Below are positions 1 through 11,573 of a stretch of DNA of 64,000 bases, one piece after another. The notes below the pieces were generated by a model, which saw only the letters and a program-made list of their open reading frames with translations, searched no databases and was not told the origin of the DNA. Both the position numbers and the translations under genes were made by a program. The stretch spans positions 128,177,309 to 128,241,308 of the forward strand of contig OX638368.1 of NCBI GenBank assembly GCA_951812925.1, written 5' to 3'. The DNA is from Calliopum simillimum. Lineage: Eukaryota > Arthropoda > Insecta > Diptera > Lauxaniidae. Numbering within the stretch: position 1 is the stretch's first letter; every line of letters begins with the position of its first letter.

Positions 1-780
1 CATTTTCAGGGGTAAAATCTTTTAAATTTTCATTAAAATTGTTGGAGTCGTTTTTGAGTTATATTGAATAAAAAATTTTAATGGCTAAAAAAGGGGCGTG
101 GCACTTCTTTGATGCCGCCCACTTTTTGTTTGTTACAAGGCATTGATAAGCAGTACCTACATACCAAATTTCATTAAAATATCTTGAAACATTTGCGAGA
201 AATAGCATTTAACGTATTTTGCTTGTATGGGAGGTTCCACGCGCAACGGCGATATTTCGCCCACATTCCGATCAAAGATGCCATATAGTAATTAAGCTCC
301 TCATAGTTAATTTCAAAATGTTTGCTTTATTAGTTTTCTTGTTATACCGTATTATATTTTTGTGGGCGGTGCTACGCCCTTCAACGAGTTTTCCCAATAT
401 AACGGCGTATTGCATGTTAATTCTTGTTTGCAGAGGTAACATTCCCTAAATTTTCATTTAAATTGTTGGAGTCGTTTTCGAGTAATATTGAATCAAAATT
501 TTCAAGGGCTGAAAAGTGGGCGTGGCACTTCTTCGATCCCGCCCACTTTTTGTCAGTTATAAGGTATTATTAATCCGTACGCGCTCACCAAATCAAATTT
601 AAAATTTAAGGCTATGTCACGCCCTCTGGTGAGCATTTACAAAGTTTGAACATAGCTCATTCTTCATTGTATGTTAATATCTCACTCCATTCCAAGTTTA
701 ATCAAAATAGCTGTAGCCGTTTTCGAGAAAAAATATTGGCACAGAAATAAGTACAAAGAAACAAAAAAACAAAAAAACAA
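1..780. repeat. Tandem duplication, about 424 bp period
   Basis: The segment beginning aaattttcattaaaattg at position 24 recurs at 448 with moderate divergence, including the gtgggcgtggcacttctt and cgcccactttttgt motifs. About 1.8 copies are visible, ending in an A-rich run near 760-785. Related gtggc-cacgcc motifs recur through the window. No gene is seen. Confidence 0.7.
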
Positions 781-1464
781 ACATACAATTTTAGCTCGTA
801 TAAGAAGAGAAGATGTAGCTCCTTTAGTGGAAGGAGTAAGTTTTCAGTGATTCAAATACTGGCTTCAAAACTGCTGATGCAAATTTGAAACTAAATTTTA
901 CAAAACGACGAAATAATACTAACATATATACACATATATAGTAGATAACGAAATTTCCAGTAAAACCATGGAAAGCACTCAATAATATACCCACAATAAC
1001 GTAAAATAACAACCATTTTATTTGAATTATTTCCATTGTGTAATTAAATTCGGCAGTTTTGCACTAAATTCTGACACATGCGAACCATTAACCACATGCT
1101 GCACCAGTAGACAACTGAGCACGGGCTGCACAGGAGTTGCATGAAACAGCAATTTCGCCATTATTACCTGTGTTTGCCGTGTGACCGACATTTGACCACT
1201 CCAATTTGACTTTATATGGACTACGCACTGTAAACTTAAGCAAACAAACCCTTGTTAATAATTATGTCTGCATATTTTCTTTTTAGGGGCGTGGCACTGC
1301 TCACTGTTGAACAAAAAATTTTAATATAAGTACTTCTTAGTGTTAACCCTATACACTGGTTTAGCTGTGAGAGCGTTTTTTCCATTTAGTGGCGTGGCAC
1401 TGCCCATTTTAAAAAAAAAATAAACCCTATGCACTGCTGCTCTTCACAACCATTCCAACAAAAA
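781..1464. other. No gene recognised
   Basis: AT-rich sequence with a short reverse-strand frame at 824-1036 that looks like chance. From 1280 to 1440 there are isolated ggggcgtggcactgc motifs resembling the neighbouring repeats. Nothing else can be supported. Confidence 0.5.
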
Positions 1465-1799
1465 ACTAGTAAGGGTGTTACCTTTGGCCTGGCCAAACAT
1501 TAAATACCCTACACAGCAGTATTTTGAAAATTCTGCTAATATGGGAGGTGCCACGCCCTCCGAATTCACCCAGTTTTTCTTCAGAGTTTGCATTTATAGT
1601 TCTTAGTATTTCAGTGAAATTTGGTTGGATTATCTGAAAAAATGTTTTCAGAATAGCGTTTTGAAGCTTTTGCTTATATGGGAGGAGCCACGCCCTCTTG
1701 TCCGATTTTATCCAGTTTTACTTAAAGCTTGCATTTATAGTTTTTAGTGTCTGAGTCAAATCTAGTTCGATTATCTCAATAAACGCTTTTAGTACAGCG

Positions 1800-3115
1800 C
1801 ACAGTGGGGCAAATACACTCAATACCTGGCGATAATTCAAAAAATTAAATGTTATTTAAGGATATCCTTTTATATTGGTTAAGTACAATATTAACCAACG
1901 TACTATTTGCCATTTTTCAAATGACTTGTAACAAACCCATTTCATCACTACAGCACGCTAAATTTTAACTTTGTAGAATGAAATAATTTTTATAAGTTAT
2001 TTCCATATTAATCAAAGCAGTTTTTTGCTAAAGTTTATTAATTTTTAATGTTATTTGAGCATGGATCCTTCATCTTCAGGTATGTAACCGTATATAAACA
2101 AATTTTTTTCCTTAAAAATGTTAACATATTTAGGTAGGTACGTTAAATAAAATGGAGAAGAAAAATTTTACGAAATTAAATATATAATAGATAATTTAAT
2201 TAGGTTCCAAGCCTTTCCAAGCATTATTTATGATTCAAAAATATTCCGTTTAGTATTGACTTCTAGAAGCGACAAGAAAATTTTGCTACTTTTTGCTACT
2301 TTAAAATTTACATCGATTTTTAGAACGTAACCTAAAATAAAATATTTTTGCTTGCATTGCCGACATTATTCAAAATTTCTAATTTTGTTTTACAAATGGC
2401 CTCTAACTTATTATTTGTCACGAGACAAGAACTTATAAACATTTTGTATAGTTCTGGACAGGATAATTTTGAACAGCAATTCGGTTTTTTGTTAAAACAG
2501 ATGGAAAAGAGGACAGGTGGTCATCACGAGCACTTAAGTAAGAAATTATCTCATTTCAAGTCCCAATATTAGTCAAAATACCTGAAAGCGTGTCTCTAAT
2601 TTTCCTGACCTTTACTATTCGTAGCAGTTGTACCAAATTTGCTTCGATTATCTCAGAAAGCACTCTCAATATAGAGTTTTTAAGATTTTACTTGTATGGG
2701 AGGTACCACGCCCTCTTGTTCGAATTTGCTATAGAGTTTACCTATACTATTGGTAACAAGTGTACGAAATTTGGTTTGATTATCTCAGATAGTACCCTCA
2801 GTATAGCTTGTAAGACTTTGTATGTATGGGTGGTACCACGCCCTCTTATCCGAATTCGCAAATTTTCCTACCAGAGTTTACCTATACTAATGGTAGCAAG
2901 TGTACGAAATTTGGTTGTATTATCTCAGATAGTACCATCAGTATAGAGTTTTTAAGATTTGGCTTGTAAGGGAGGTGCCACGCCCTCTTGTTCAAATTTG
3001 ACCAAATTTTGTTGAAAGCTTAAGTGATCCACCCTTAGTATGTATATGCAATTTGGTTGCAGTGCGTAGCTCCGTTTATTTGATGCCACATATGAGAGCT
3101 CCTTGCCCCACTGTG
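1800..3115. mobile_element. Transib-like DNA element (non-autonomous), 5-bp target duplication
   Basis: Seen: both ends read CACAGTGGGGCAA inward (13 bp identical) and are flanked by CAGCG direct repeats (1795-1799 and 3116-3120). Removing the element restores an uninterrupted family A repeat. Known: Transib elements have ends starting CACWATG-like, with GC-rich 5-bp target duplications, and are relatives of RAG1, whose signal heptamer is CACAGTG. No complete transposase is present. Internally, 2640-3000 holds three gtatggg-gg-accacgccct units, and 2396-2572 a short open frame. The superfamily call rests on ends and target duplication only. Confidence 0.65.
2396..2572 (+). other. Short open frame inside the Transib-like element
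   Basis: 58 codons from ATG, beginning MASNLLFVTRQELIN and containing a Gln-rich amphipathic stretch. A canonical donor-like aa|GTAAGA lies at about 2537, so it could be a 5' coding exon of the element or a captured piece. I do not recognise the product; chance is possible. Confidence 0.25.
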
Positions 3116-3565
3116 CAGCGTTTTGAAGCTTTTGCTTATGTAAAAGGTGCCACGCCCTCTTGTTCGAATTCAACCAGTTTTTGCTCAGAGCTTGCTCTGA
3201 CAATTCATAGTATTTATGTGTATTTTGGTTGCATTAATGTGAAAAATACTCGAAAATTTGCATTTTGAAGATATTTTTTGTATGGGTGGTAGGCGTGTCC
3301 GTTGACCGATTTTTTTCATTTCCAATCCCCCGAGCTATCTTTGACGACGGAGGCTGTGTACCAAATTTCATTGAACTATCTTGCTTAGTTTTCCCAAAAA
3401 ATTTATTTCCACACACAGCCAGCCAGACAGACGGACATGGCTATATCGACTCAGGAGGTGACGCTGATCAAGAATATATATACATTTCCATATCTGCCAC
3501 GCCTCCTTCTCTGCGTTACAAACGGAAGGACAAAGTGAATATACCCTGTGTGTAGGGTACAAATA

Positions 3566-4499
3566 CAAGCCAATATGATGAGATTTAGGTATAGAAGCGG
3601 GAACTGAATCAATTTCTTTTGTCAATTTATGTATGGGCATATCCGAAAGTAAGCTTCTCTTATGTGACCCAGGTTTTCAGAAGAAATTTTTTATTTTTTT
3701 CATTTTCTATAACCAAATGCAGTGGAATATATTCCTAGATGTGCAAAATAAAATTTCCAATAGGTGAACAAGAAAATTTTGACATGAGAGCTGCCAGGAG
3801 GTCGCTTTACCTGAAAATTTCAGGAAAATAGAGATTTCCGATAATATACGGGATAGAAAACATTTCAGAAGTAGTAGATATGTTACGAGGCACCTGTTGA
3901 ATCGTGGATTAAATTGGAGGTGTTTAACTTATTCATTTTATAAATATTTAGAAGGCTTTTTTCGTCCACTTTTTTTCTACTGGGACAGATCTTCGTTACT
4001 TTATCCCATTCATGGGTTACGCTTTATCTCGCTTCTGTATTGCATAACCTAAGTAGAACATAATATTGCGACATACTATGGCTGGCAATGCAATGACTAA
4101 TGAGTTATGTAAGCACAAAATCGAATTTTCCAATATTTTGAATTACTTAATCCCTCTGTATGTGAATTTCGTTCACTAAAACAATTCAGATACACATGCC
4201 AAACAAAAAACAAACTCAGTGCTCTACATATAGGATATAATTATTTGGCATTTCTGTTAGTAAAGCATGAAAGGGTTATGCCAAACAAGACACCATTTGG
4301 CTTTTGCAATTGGGCATTTCCCTTATGTCGAATGTGAGCGTCGCGGTGAAGTGAAATAACTCCTGCGGGATTCTGCTTCATCTCGTATTGTTTTTGAGAT
4401 ATTCTAACTTAACACGTGAGCAGGCGCAGCCTAAAAAGTTACACGAGCAGGCGCGCGTGTTTTAAGTGCTTTTTTTTTTTTTTTGTTGTGGAGAATGTA
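3566..4499. other. No gene recognised
   Basis: AT-rich, with no long open frame and no repeat shared with other parts of the window that I could see. Ends in a 14-bp T run (4471-4484) just before the foldback element. Confidence 0.5.
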
Positions 4500-6518
4500 G
4501 CCCAGAAAAATAAGACATTTTCTGCGAAAAAATTCCCAGTGGAAATTTTTCACCGGAATTGTCTTTATTTATGCATGATACACAAACTGTGAAAAGTCCA
4601 ATGCAAAGTCGTGTGCGCATAAAAAGTTATTAAGGCTCAAAGGTCGCTAAAATCAGTTTTTTGCAAATATCTTGCTAATGCTAACTTTTACAGAAAAATT
4701 TTAATTTTGTAGCACAAGAAATTTCCTACAAAAGTACGTTAAAAGTATTTGCGTACAACTTCTAGTTTAGGAGATCACCCAATTTAAAAAGTTGTTAACA
4801 GTTATGATATGAAATACTTCCTATGAGTTCATATTAAAATATCTTACTTTTTAAATTGCAATAACTCTTCAATGAGAAGTTGTATAAACAAAATTAAAAT
4901 GCCGTTTGAAAGATAATTTAATTTTCCATATGCCGTACAAAATTTTTTTTTCGAACGGCTCATGACCTTAAAAATATTCTTGAATAACCGTTAAGGCTTC
5001 GAAATTACTGGTTTTTTAAGGATATCTGCGAATTGGTACTACGATAAAAAGTAACGGGACCAAATTTGTAGAGAATTACAAGATCTACAAAAGAAAGCGA
5101 TATGTGTACACATAGAAATAACCGTTTAGAAGATATTCCAAAAAAACCCCTTAAAATGCCAAAAAACTGGTTTCTATTGAATATATTCTATACGGTTATA
5201 TTAGGAGATACGAATAAGGAGAGATTTGCACCCATCTGTTTAATGGATGAAACCTATTTTTTATGAAAGTAAATACGCTTAGAAACATTGTGAGTGGGTT
5301 GCCTAAAAAAATCCTGGCATGGCTATGGTTCATTCCGTATTGAAAAGTGCATTTTATTCAAAAAATACACTCATCTGTTTAATGAAAAAATTATACACCA
5401 TTCGAAAGTTTAGAGCCTCTACAATATGTTAAAGTAGGGTTGCCTATTTTTGTCCTGGCAAGGCATAGGGTTGCCAGGCTTTAAAAGTTCGGCCAAAACC
5501 ACAAATTTGCACTCATCTGTATAATGAAAAAATTATATACCATTCGAAAGCTCAGAGCCTCTACAATATGTTAAAGTAGGGTTGCCTATTTTTTTCCTGG
5601 CATGGCATAGGGTTGCCAGACTTTAAAAGGTAGGCCAATACCACAAATTTGCACCATGAGTTTTATAAAAAAATGTGTTTAATGAAAAAATGATATACCA
5701 ATCGAAAGTTTAAAGCCTCTAAAATGTGTTAACGTAGAGTTGCCTATTTTTTTTCTGGCAAGGCATAGGGTTGCCAGGCTTCAAAAGGTCAGTCAATACC
5801 ACAAATTTGCACTCATCTGTTAAATAAATAAATTTTGTGTTAAAATAAAGATAATTTCATTGCGAACATGGTGATACAGGGTTGCTTGTGAAAAACCTGT
5901 TTTAAGCCAGGGTTGCCGAGCTTTAAGAAATGAAATATTGGTACGAATGAAAATGTGCGACAGAGAGATCCGAGCGAACTATTTGGTAAGGATGTATACT
6001 TATCTTGAAAATTTTATTTGTTATATCATCAGTGGTTTAACGGCCGTTCGAAAAAAAAATTTTGTACGGTATATAGAAAATTAAATTATCTTTCAAACGG
6101 CATTTTAATTTTGTTTATACAACTTCTCATTGAAGGGTTATTGCAATTTAAAAAGTAAGATATTTTAATATGAACTCATAGGTAGCATTTCACATCATAG
6201 CTGTTAACAACTTTTAAATTGGGTGATCTCCTAAACTAGAAGTTGTACGCAAATACTTTTAACGCACTTTTGTAGGAAATTTCCTGTGCTACAAAATTGG
6301 AGACCAACATTTTTCTGTAAAAGTTAGCATTAGCGAAATATTTGCAAAAAACTGATTTTAGTGACCTTTGAGCCTTAATAACTTTTTATGCGCGCACGAC
6401 CTTGCAAAGGACTTTTCACAGTTTGTGTATCATGCATAAATAAAGACAATTCCGGTGAAAAATTTCCACTGGGAATTTTTTCGCAAAGAAGCTCTTTTTT
6501 CGTCTTATTTTCCTGGGC
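4500..6518. mobile_element. Foldback element with long inverted arms and minisatellite core
   Basis: The left arm (4500 to about 4963) and right arm (about 6041 to 6518) are inverted copies, starting GCCCAGAAAAATAAGAC and ending GTCTTATTTTCCTGGGC. TA dinucleotides flank both ends (4498-4499, 6519-6520). Arms carry the same sequence around cataaataaagacaattcc and aacttctcattga. The centre holds a minisatellite (see 5229-5830). No transposase is seen, so it is non-autonomous; TA flanks fit Tc1/mariner-like mobilisation, but that is inference. Confidence 0.85.
5229..5830. repeat. Minisatellite, about 142-bp period, roughly four copies
   Basis: The unit contains gcactcatctgtttaatg, ccattcgaaag, gttaaagtagggttgcc, tcctggcaaggcatagggtt and accacaaattt. 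Unit starts are at about 5229, 5367, 5509, 5651 (variant) and 5809. It forms the loop of the 4500-6518 foldback element. Confidence 0.85.
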
Positions 6519-7543
6519 TAAATAACATTACAGTCAAATAAATTTGATTAAATTACGAGTATAAGGCATATATTTAGTATATAAACTGCCAAATTATAAA
6601 AAGTATTCACTAACAAAAAACTTTACAAACTTTGACCTTAACTTTTGGCTGACTTTAACCTTAGAACCGTGCATGGTCTGGCCAACCTATTTTTGTGTTT
6701 CTGGGCGCTCAGTGCCCATAGTGTATTTTGTATGGGAATTGATGGAAAGTTTAACATTTTTTTACAGAAACTTATGTTTTTTTATACAAATATAGCATTT
6801 TTATACCTTTATTTTATATTTTCTTATTGAGCGTTTATTTACGTATTTACGTATGAATGAGCGTAGTACCCCAACAAACCAAATGTTCTGAATTTTTCTG
6901 AATTCAGAGAGAGTTTTCGTGACGAATTCGTTACGAAAAATGTATAAAGGAGTACGTAAATTAAGGTGGTCGTTATATGCATGGTCATGATGGATGATCG
7001 TCAATCAGCTCTAAATGTTAAATATGAATTTCAAAGATTTTTTCAAATTTTTATGTTGAGCCTCTTGATGTATGTGTCCCTCTGCATGCTGAAATTACGA
7101 TTACGCTCAAACGGTTAAAGTTATAAGCATAAAATTTGGGGCAAATAATAGTTAGGGCCATAGGCTGACTGGCACCAAAATTGGGCGTGATGGGTTAATG
7201 TTCACCACTTACACCCATACGTTCTGGGTACTCAGTGCCTATTCTGAAAAAAAGTTTGTGCCGAAAATTATGTATTTTCCTTCCTTTCTCTATGAGAAGA
7301 ATCACCGTTAGCACTATTGAGGTGTTTGAAGGAAATTCTCGAAGGTTACAGCTTCGATCAATAGCTGATATACAAGCAAATGTACTTTGGATGGCAGTTA
7401 AGTTATAATTGGACTGCCGTGCAGTTAAGTTGAAGCATTGTCGATTGAGAAGAAAATTTAAACTAGTGAAGTTTAGAGTTAAATTAACATTTGTGGTATT
7501 CCTTAAAACGATTAGAAGCCACATCAACAGTCAAAGTACGTAT
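6519..7543. other. No gene recognised
   Basis: AT-rich. Short reverse frames at 6801-7004 and 7195-7527 show no domain I recognise. Nothing supported. Confidence 0.5.
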
Positions 7544-8066
7544 TTAGGGTATTCCTTTTAAGGGCTAACCAAAGTGGACGTGACGAGACGTAACGAACAA
7601 ATTCGAGTATATGAAAACAAATGCTGACAACCAAAATGAACGTACGTAACAGATCGAAAGTGAACGAAACGTTTTGACGAGACGTGTTGTTCCGTTAGAG
7701 CCGAACTTCAAACCGTCACTACTCATCATAACAGTTGCTTGGCCGCAAAACAAAAGTATTTTGATAAATAATATGCATATAAAAAATAAATTAAATAATT
7801 AAAATGATTGATTTTTTGCAAAACGCTGATCTATTTCGATTCGTTTGCTTATGAAGCATTTTGGGCAAAATGTCAAAACAGGCGTAACGAGTGTAAACGT
7901 TCGTTCAGTTGCCAACGTCCCTTCATTTCTATTTTGGTTAGGCCTTGAGCGTGTAAATGCCTCGAAAATCTTGTAAACACGAAATAATTGTAAGAATCAG
8001 TACTTTTCAAAACTATTGCGAGTTTTTTTTTTCGAGGAATTTACATGCTCTAAGGAATACCCTCAT
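7544..8066. mobile_element. Candidate TIR element (AGGGTATTCCTT ends)
   Basis: Inverted ends AGGGTATTCCTTTTAAGGGC (7547) and the reverse complement of GCTCTAAGGAATACCCT (about 8050-8066). An inner inverted pair, ggctaacc near 7565 and ggttaggcc near 7938, supports a roughly 520-bp MITE. I see no convincing target duplication. Confidence 0.45.
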
Positions 8067-9239
8067 TGCGTTATGAACAGTCAACTATTTTGAAGTAATA
8101 TAAAGACATTTACATTGAGAAAAATCATTTGTGACTGCGAATGCATGACAATCCAGATGTCGAACCGGTATGATTATTAAAATGCAAAAATTTCGTAACA
8201 ATATGGTGTTTACTCTTTCATGCACATTTACCCCAACACACACTACAAATGTTATTTTGCTAGCTAGACGCAAAAATGCTTAACCAAATTTTGCGTATAA
8301 AGCACTTAGTTAAAACTCCAATACTCAATGAATATTGTGTTGTTGGTTTTGCGATTCTTTTCCTTGTTTTTGTTGTTGTTTTTTGCATAATGCATAACCA
8401 TAATGCGAATGCTACCACACGCATTTTACCGCTAAAACCAAATCGGTTTCAGCTCGAAAAGGCCATGATAGTGACAGTTGTTTTCGTTTTTGTTGGTCAA
8501 ATTGTTGTTATTGTTGTCGTCGTCGTTGTTTCTGTAATGAACTAACAAAAACGCACATGTGCCAATATACTAGATATCCTATCTATCCGGTACTGTGTAT
8601 TCACATTCATATGTATGTTGGTTCATTTATTCCATAACCAGTGTGACCACTTTGTGCTTTATGCTGCAATTTTGAAAGTTTTCTCTTTTTTTTTTTGGGT
8701 ACTTTTGTATATGTATGTAAAAATTTTTGGTGAAACTACAGCAGTGCCAATGATAATTATACCATTTTATCCATATCTGTCACTGTCTCCGGAGGATAAA
8801 TGTGCGTTGCGTTTTGTGCGCGGTAGCCACAAAAATAGGGGAAAATCTCTTTGGCGGAAAACCAAACAACGGTAAATTGCGCGCACATAATGTGGAAAAG
8901 ACAACAGCAACAAAAATAGGAAACATTTTATGCTGATTAAATTTTTTCCCAATTTAAATTTAGAGTTTTCAGAATTGATTTGCTATTTAAAATCGTTATT
9001 GGTGAAAATATATGATAATTTTGAATATCTTACAATATAGGAATTGGGTGAAAAAAATTTGTTTTCACTAAAATACCGTAAAAAGTCATGAAACGCAAAG
9101 CAATAACGAACAAATGAAAATAAATAAAAGTTTTTTTAATTTTTGGTTCCGATATCCTAAGGGGATCTTTAGATGAGAAAAAAAAAACCGAAAAAACTAA
9201 TGATGCAGAAACACGCGTCATACCCAAAAACCTATAAAT
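8067..9239. other. No gene recognised
   Basis: AT-rich, with T/G-rich runs (about 8350-8540). The frames here are low-complexity and lack codon-like conservation. Nothing supported. Confidence 0.45.
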
Positions 9240-9705
9240 ATATATAAATTTTCACGGCAATCAGTCCAACCGTTTGGGAGTCTATAAGGAACAAAAATAA
9301 AAATGTTCCGGGAGCGGCTTCGTTCGCCCGTTCTCAATATCCTTACAAAATTTATGTACCTAATCTCATCCAAATCTGTCAAACAGTCTCAGAAGGTCTC
9401 TTTTTAAATCGATGTATTGGTTATTTTTTCAGCGGTTGCTATTTGTCCCGGTGCCAGAAATTTTAAATATTCCGGGTAAAGCTGAGGGTATTTCAAATTA
9501 GAATGAAAAAAAATCATGCAAATCGGACAACTGATTTTTGAATTTTCCAATAACCCGGACAATGTCGAGGGTATTTTGAAATAAAATGTATGCTATTACC
9601 TTGCCTTACAAAATATCTATGAAGAAAAGAAAAAAATCAAGCAAATGGGACGAATGGTTCTCGGGTTATGGAGACACAGACAGACAGACAGACAGACGTT
9701 GTACT
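9240..9705. repeat. Dispersed repeat E with (CAGA)n tail
   Basis: Sequence around cccggacaatgtcgaggg, gggacgaatggttctcggg and a (CAGA)n run at 9675-9697. A diverged relative is at 57895-58110 (gggcaaagtcgaggatttt, cggacgaatggttcccg). Confidence 0.6.
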
Positions 9706-9879
9706 TTATGCTAGCTGATTTACCCGGCATTGCTGGGGCTTTGTTAAATTTTTAAAATTTGGTTTTTATGCAAGAAAGCACTAAGAGAGCTAATATGGAA
9801 AACTATTTTTCTTAAATAATGTCTCAAAAACAGATGCCACCATATAAATATTTATTTTGTTTAGTTTCATAAAATGGTT

Positions 9880-10545
9880 GCTACATTGCTAAAAGTTCAA
9901 AAGTATCGGAAAATGTCTTAAAAATTGATTATAGTCCAAAAGTATTGAAAAACATTTAAAAACTTAAAGTCCAAATATATCGTAAAATATTAAAATATAT
10001 CGAAGAAATCTGTAAAAGTCCAAATGTATCGACAAACTTTTGAAATATCTAAAAAAGTCCAAATGTATTGAAAAACATTTAGAATATCGGTTAAGGTCCA
10101 AAAGTACCGTAAAATATCGCTAGAAGTCTAAAAGTGTCGAAAACCATCTAACGTATCAGCAAAAGCTCAAAAGTATTGAAAAATATTTAAATGCATAAAA
10201 GTCCAAATGAAAAACTTCTAAAATATCTAAACAAGTCTAAAGTAAAATATCGGTAAAAGTTCAAAAGCATCGAAATATGTTTACCGAAAAAATGGGTAAC
10301 GGTCTAATGTATTGAAATATATCGTTTAAGTTCCAATAGTATAGAAAAATATTTAAATACGTCGAAGAAATCGGTAAAACTCCAAAAGAATCGAAAATAT
10401 CTACATACTTGTCCAGAAGAGCCCAAAAGTATCGAAAAATATTGATATTCATCGAGTCCAAAAGTATCGCAAAATATTGAAAATATCGAAAAATATCCAA
10501 AATATCAGTAAAATTCCAAAAGTATCGAAATACATTTCGGTTGTC
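9880..10545. repeat. Degenerate tandem array of gtccaaaagtatcgaaaaata-like units
   Basis: The motif aaaagtccaaa-gtatcgaaaaat recurs some 15 times at irregular 30-60 bp spacing. The long reverse-strand frame through it is a by-product of the repeats and not a gene. Confidence 0.75.
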
Positions 10546-10559
10546 CCAGGAATCCATTA

Positions 10560-10960
10560 ATTAAACTTGTTGAACCTTGGTGACCTTCGAGAACCTTCGG
10601 ATTTCCAAGAAAACTATCCATAAAGATTTTTGATAGTCTGCCGTAGATGTTTTTCCTCAAGTATACCTAGATATAAAGTCTTCGGGTGAACATTGGGAAC
10701 ATTCGCGTGTCGGAGGAAACTATTAGTTAAGGCTTGTCAGCCTATGATGTTTTTTCTCGCGTGTACATAGATATTCTTCGTTTTAACTATAAAGCCTTCG
10801 GGTGGTCTTCAGGAACCTTCGGGTGTCGACGGAAACTATCAGTTAAGGCTTATCCACCATAGATGTGTTTCCTCGACTTTAGCTAAATATTCTTCGTTTT
10901 AACTATGAAGACTTCGTGCGACCTTCGGAAACCTTCTGGTTCCCCAGGAAGCTATCATTT
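10560..10960 (+). repeat. Tandem array, about 120-bp unit, first block
   Basis: About three units marked by agatattcttcgttttaac, tatgaagccttcgggtgacc and aaactatcagttaaggctt. The same unit forms a second array at 14100-14640, on the other side of dynein exons 1-3. Confidence 0.8.
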
Positions 10961-10969
10961 AAGGCTTAT

Positions 10970-11300
10970 TGTCTGACCTCAAATCAAAAACTTGGTATGA
11001 AAAATTTTCCATTGAATCAAAAAAAAATTAACAAGGATTCCAAAATAAGTTACAAAAGTGTATATTTATTGGACCTTTTTCAAGCTAAAATGGCCGCCAA
11101 AGTCAAAAAGTTGTGAATAAAATTTAAAATATCCAATTTAAAGGTCTAAAACTTTGCGAAATCCTTTTAAGCCCTATAAATCTACTACACTTTTAGTAAG
11201 CCCATACAATTAAGTAAAGGTTTCCGGTAATACGTTACGTAGACCCTAGAAAATTTTTTTGTAAAACAAGTTACAAAATCAGTTTCTTCCATTAAACTCC
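10970..11300 (-). repeat. Dispersed repeat D, reverse copy
   Basis: Contains aaaatggccgccaaagtc and ggtctaaaactttgcgaaat, the reverse complement of sequence at 40900-41000. A partial copy of the longer element at 40680-41480. Confidence 0.7.
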
Positions 11301-11399
11301 TCTGGTGAACATCATATATCTATATGTATTTCTATGTATTGTTATCATAAGTATATAATGCACTTTATAACTTAAAGTTTCATTGTTATTTTCTTACAG

Positions 11400-11573
11400 G
11401 AGGTCGTCATGAATTTTCTCAATGAACCTTATGAAGAACGACTTATATTCTACTTGAATTCCGCCTCATTGTTGGTGCCAAGTTTTAGTTTTCCGCAGCG
11501 TTCACGCAGTAAAATCGTCTTCTTTGTACGCAATGAAACTCCGACTATACTTACGCTTGAGAACATGAGCTCG
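11400..11573 (+). CDS. Dynein heavy chain exon 1 of window (N-terminal tail)
   Basis: Acceptor is ttcttacag at 11391-11399 and the donor is TCG|gtaata. It encodes 58 residues starting [15 protein letters not shown]. These align with the early tail of DNAH9-type chains, in the stretch before the conserved KGKTLLPLP-like segment. The in-frame ATG at 11409 is probably internal, because about 50 to 80 residues normally precede this block; the true start exon is not visible upstream. Exon ends in phase 0. Confidence 0.75.

Larger units (their letters stand above)
1465..3565 (+). repeat. Dispersed repeat family A, copy 1, interrupted by a Transib-like element
   Basis: It starts aactagtaagggtgttacc, has several gggaggtgccacgccctc units, and ends with gacggacatggctatatcg, ccttctctgcgttacaaacg and ccctgtgtgtagggtac. 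Without the insertion at 1800-3115 it is about 785 bp and collinear with copies at 37118, 57258 and elsewhere. No terminal inverted repeats or coding capacity are evident, so the class is uncertain. Confidence 0.85.

Noticed and set aside
5229..5830. CRISPR-like array
   Set aside because: Units are about 142 bp, diverged and contiguous without unique spacers, in a eukaryotic foldback element.
10261..10557. 98-residue reverse frame rich in Phe, Tyr and Asp
   Set aside because: It arises from the repeated gtccaaaagtatcgaaaaat motif; periodic low-complexity translation.
9030..11116. Missing first dynein exon just upstream of 11400
   Set aside because: None of the short frames with a possible donor resembles the N-terminus of this family; the exon is probably outside the window or too diverged to see.
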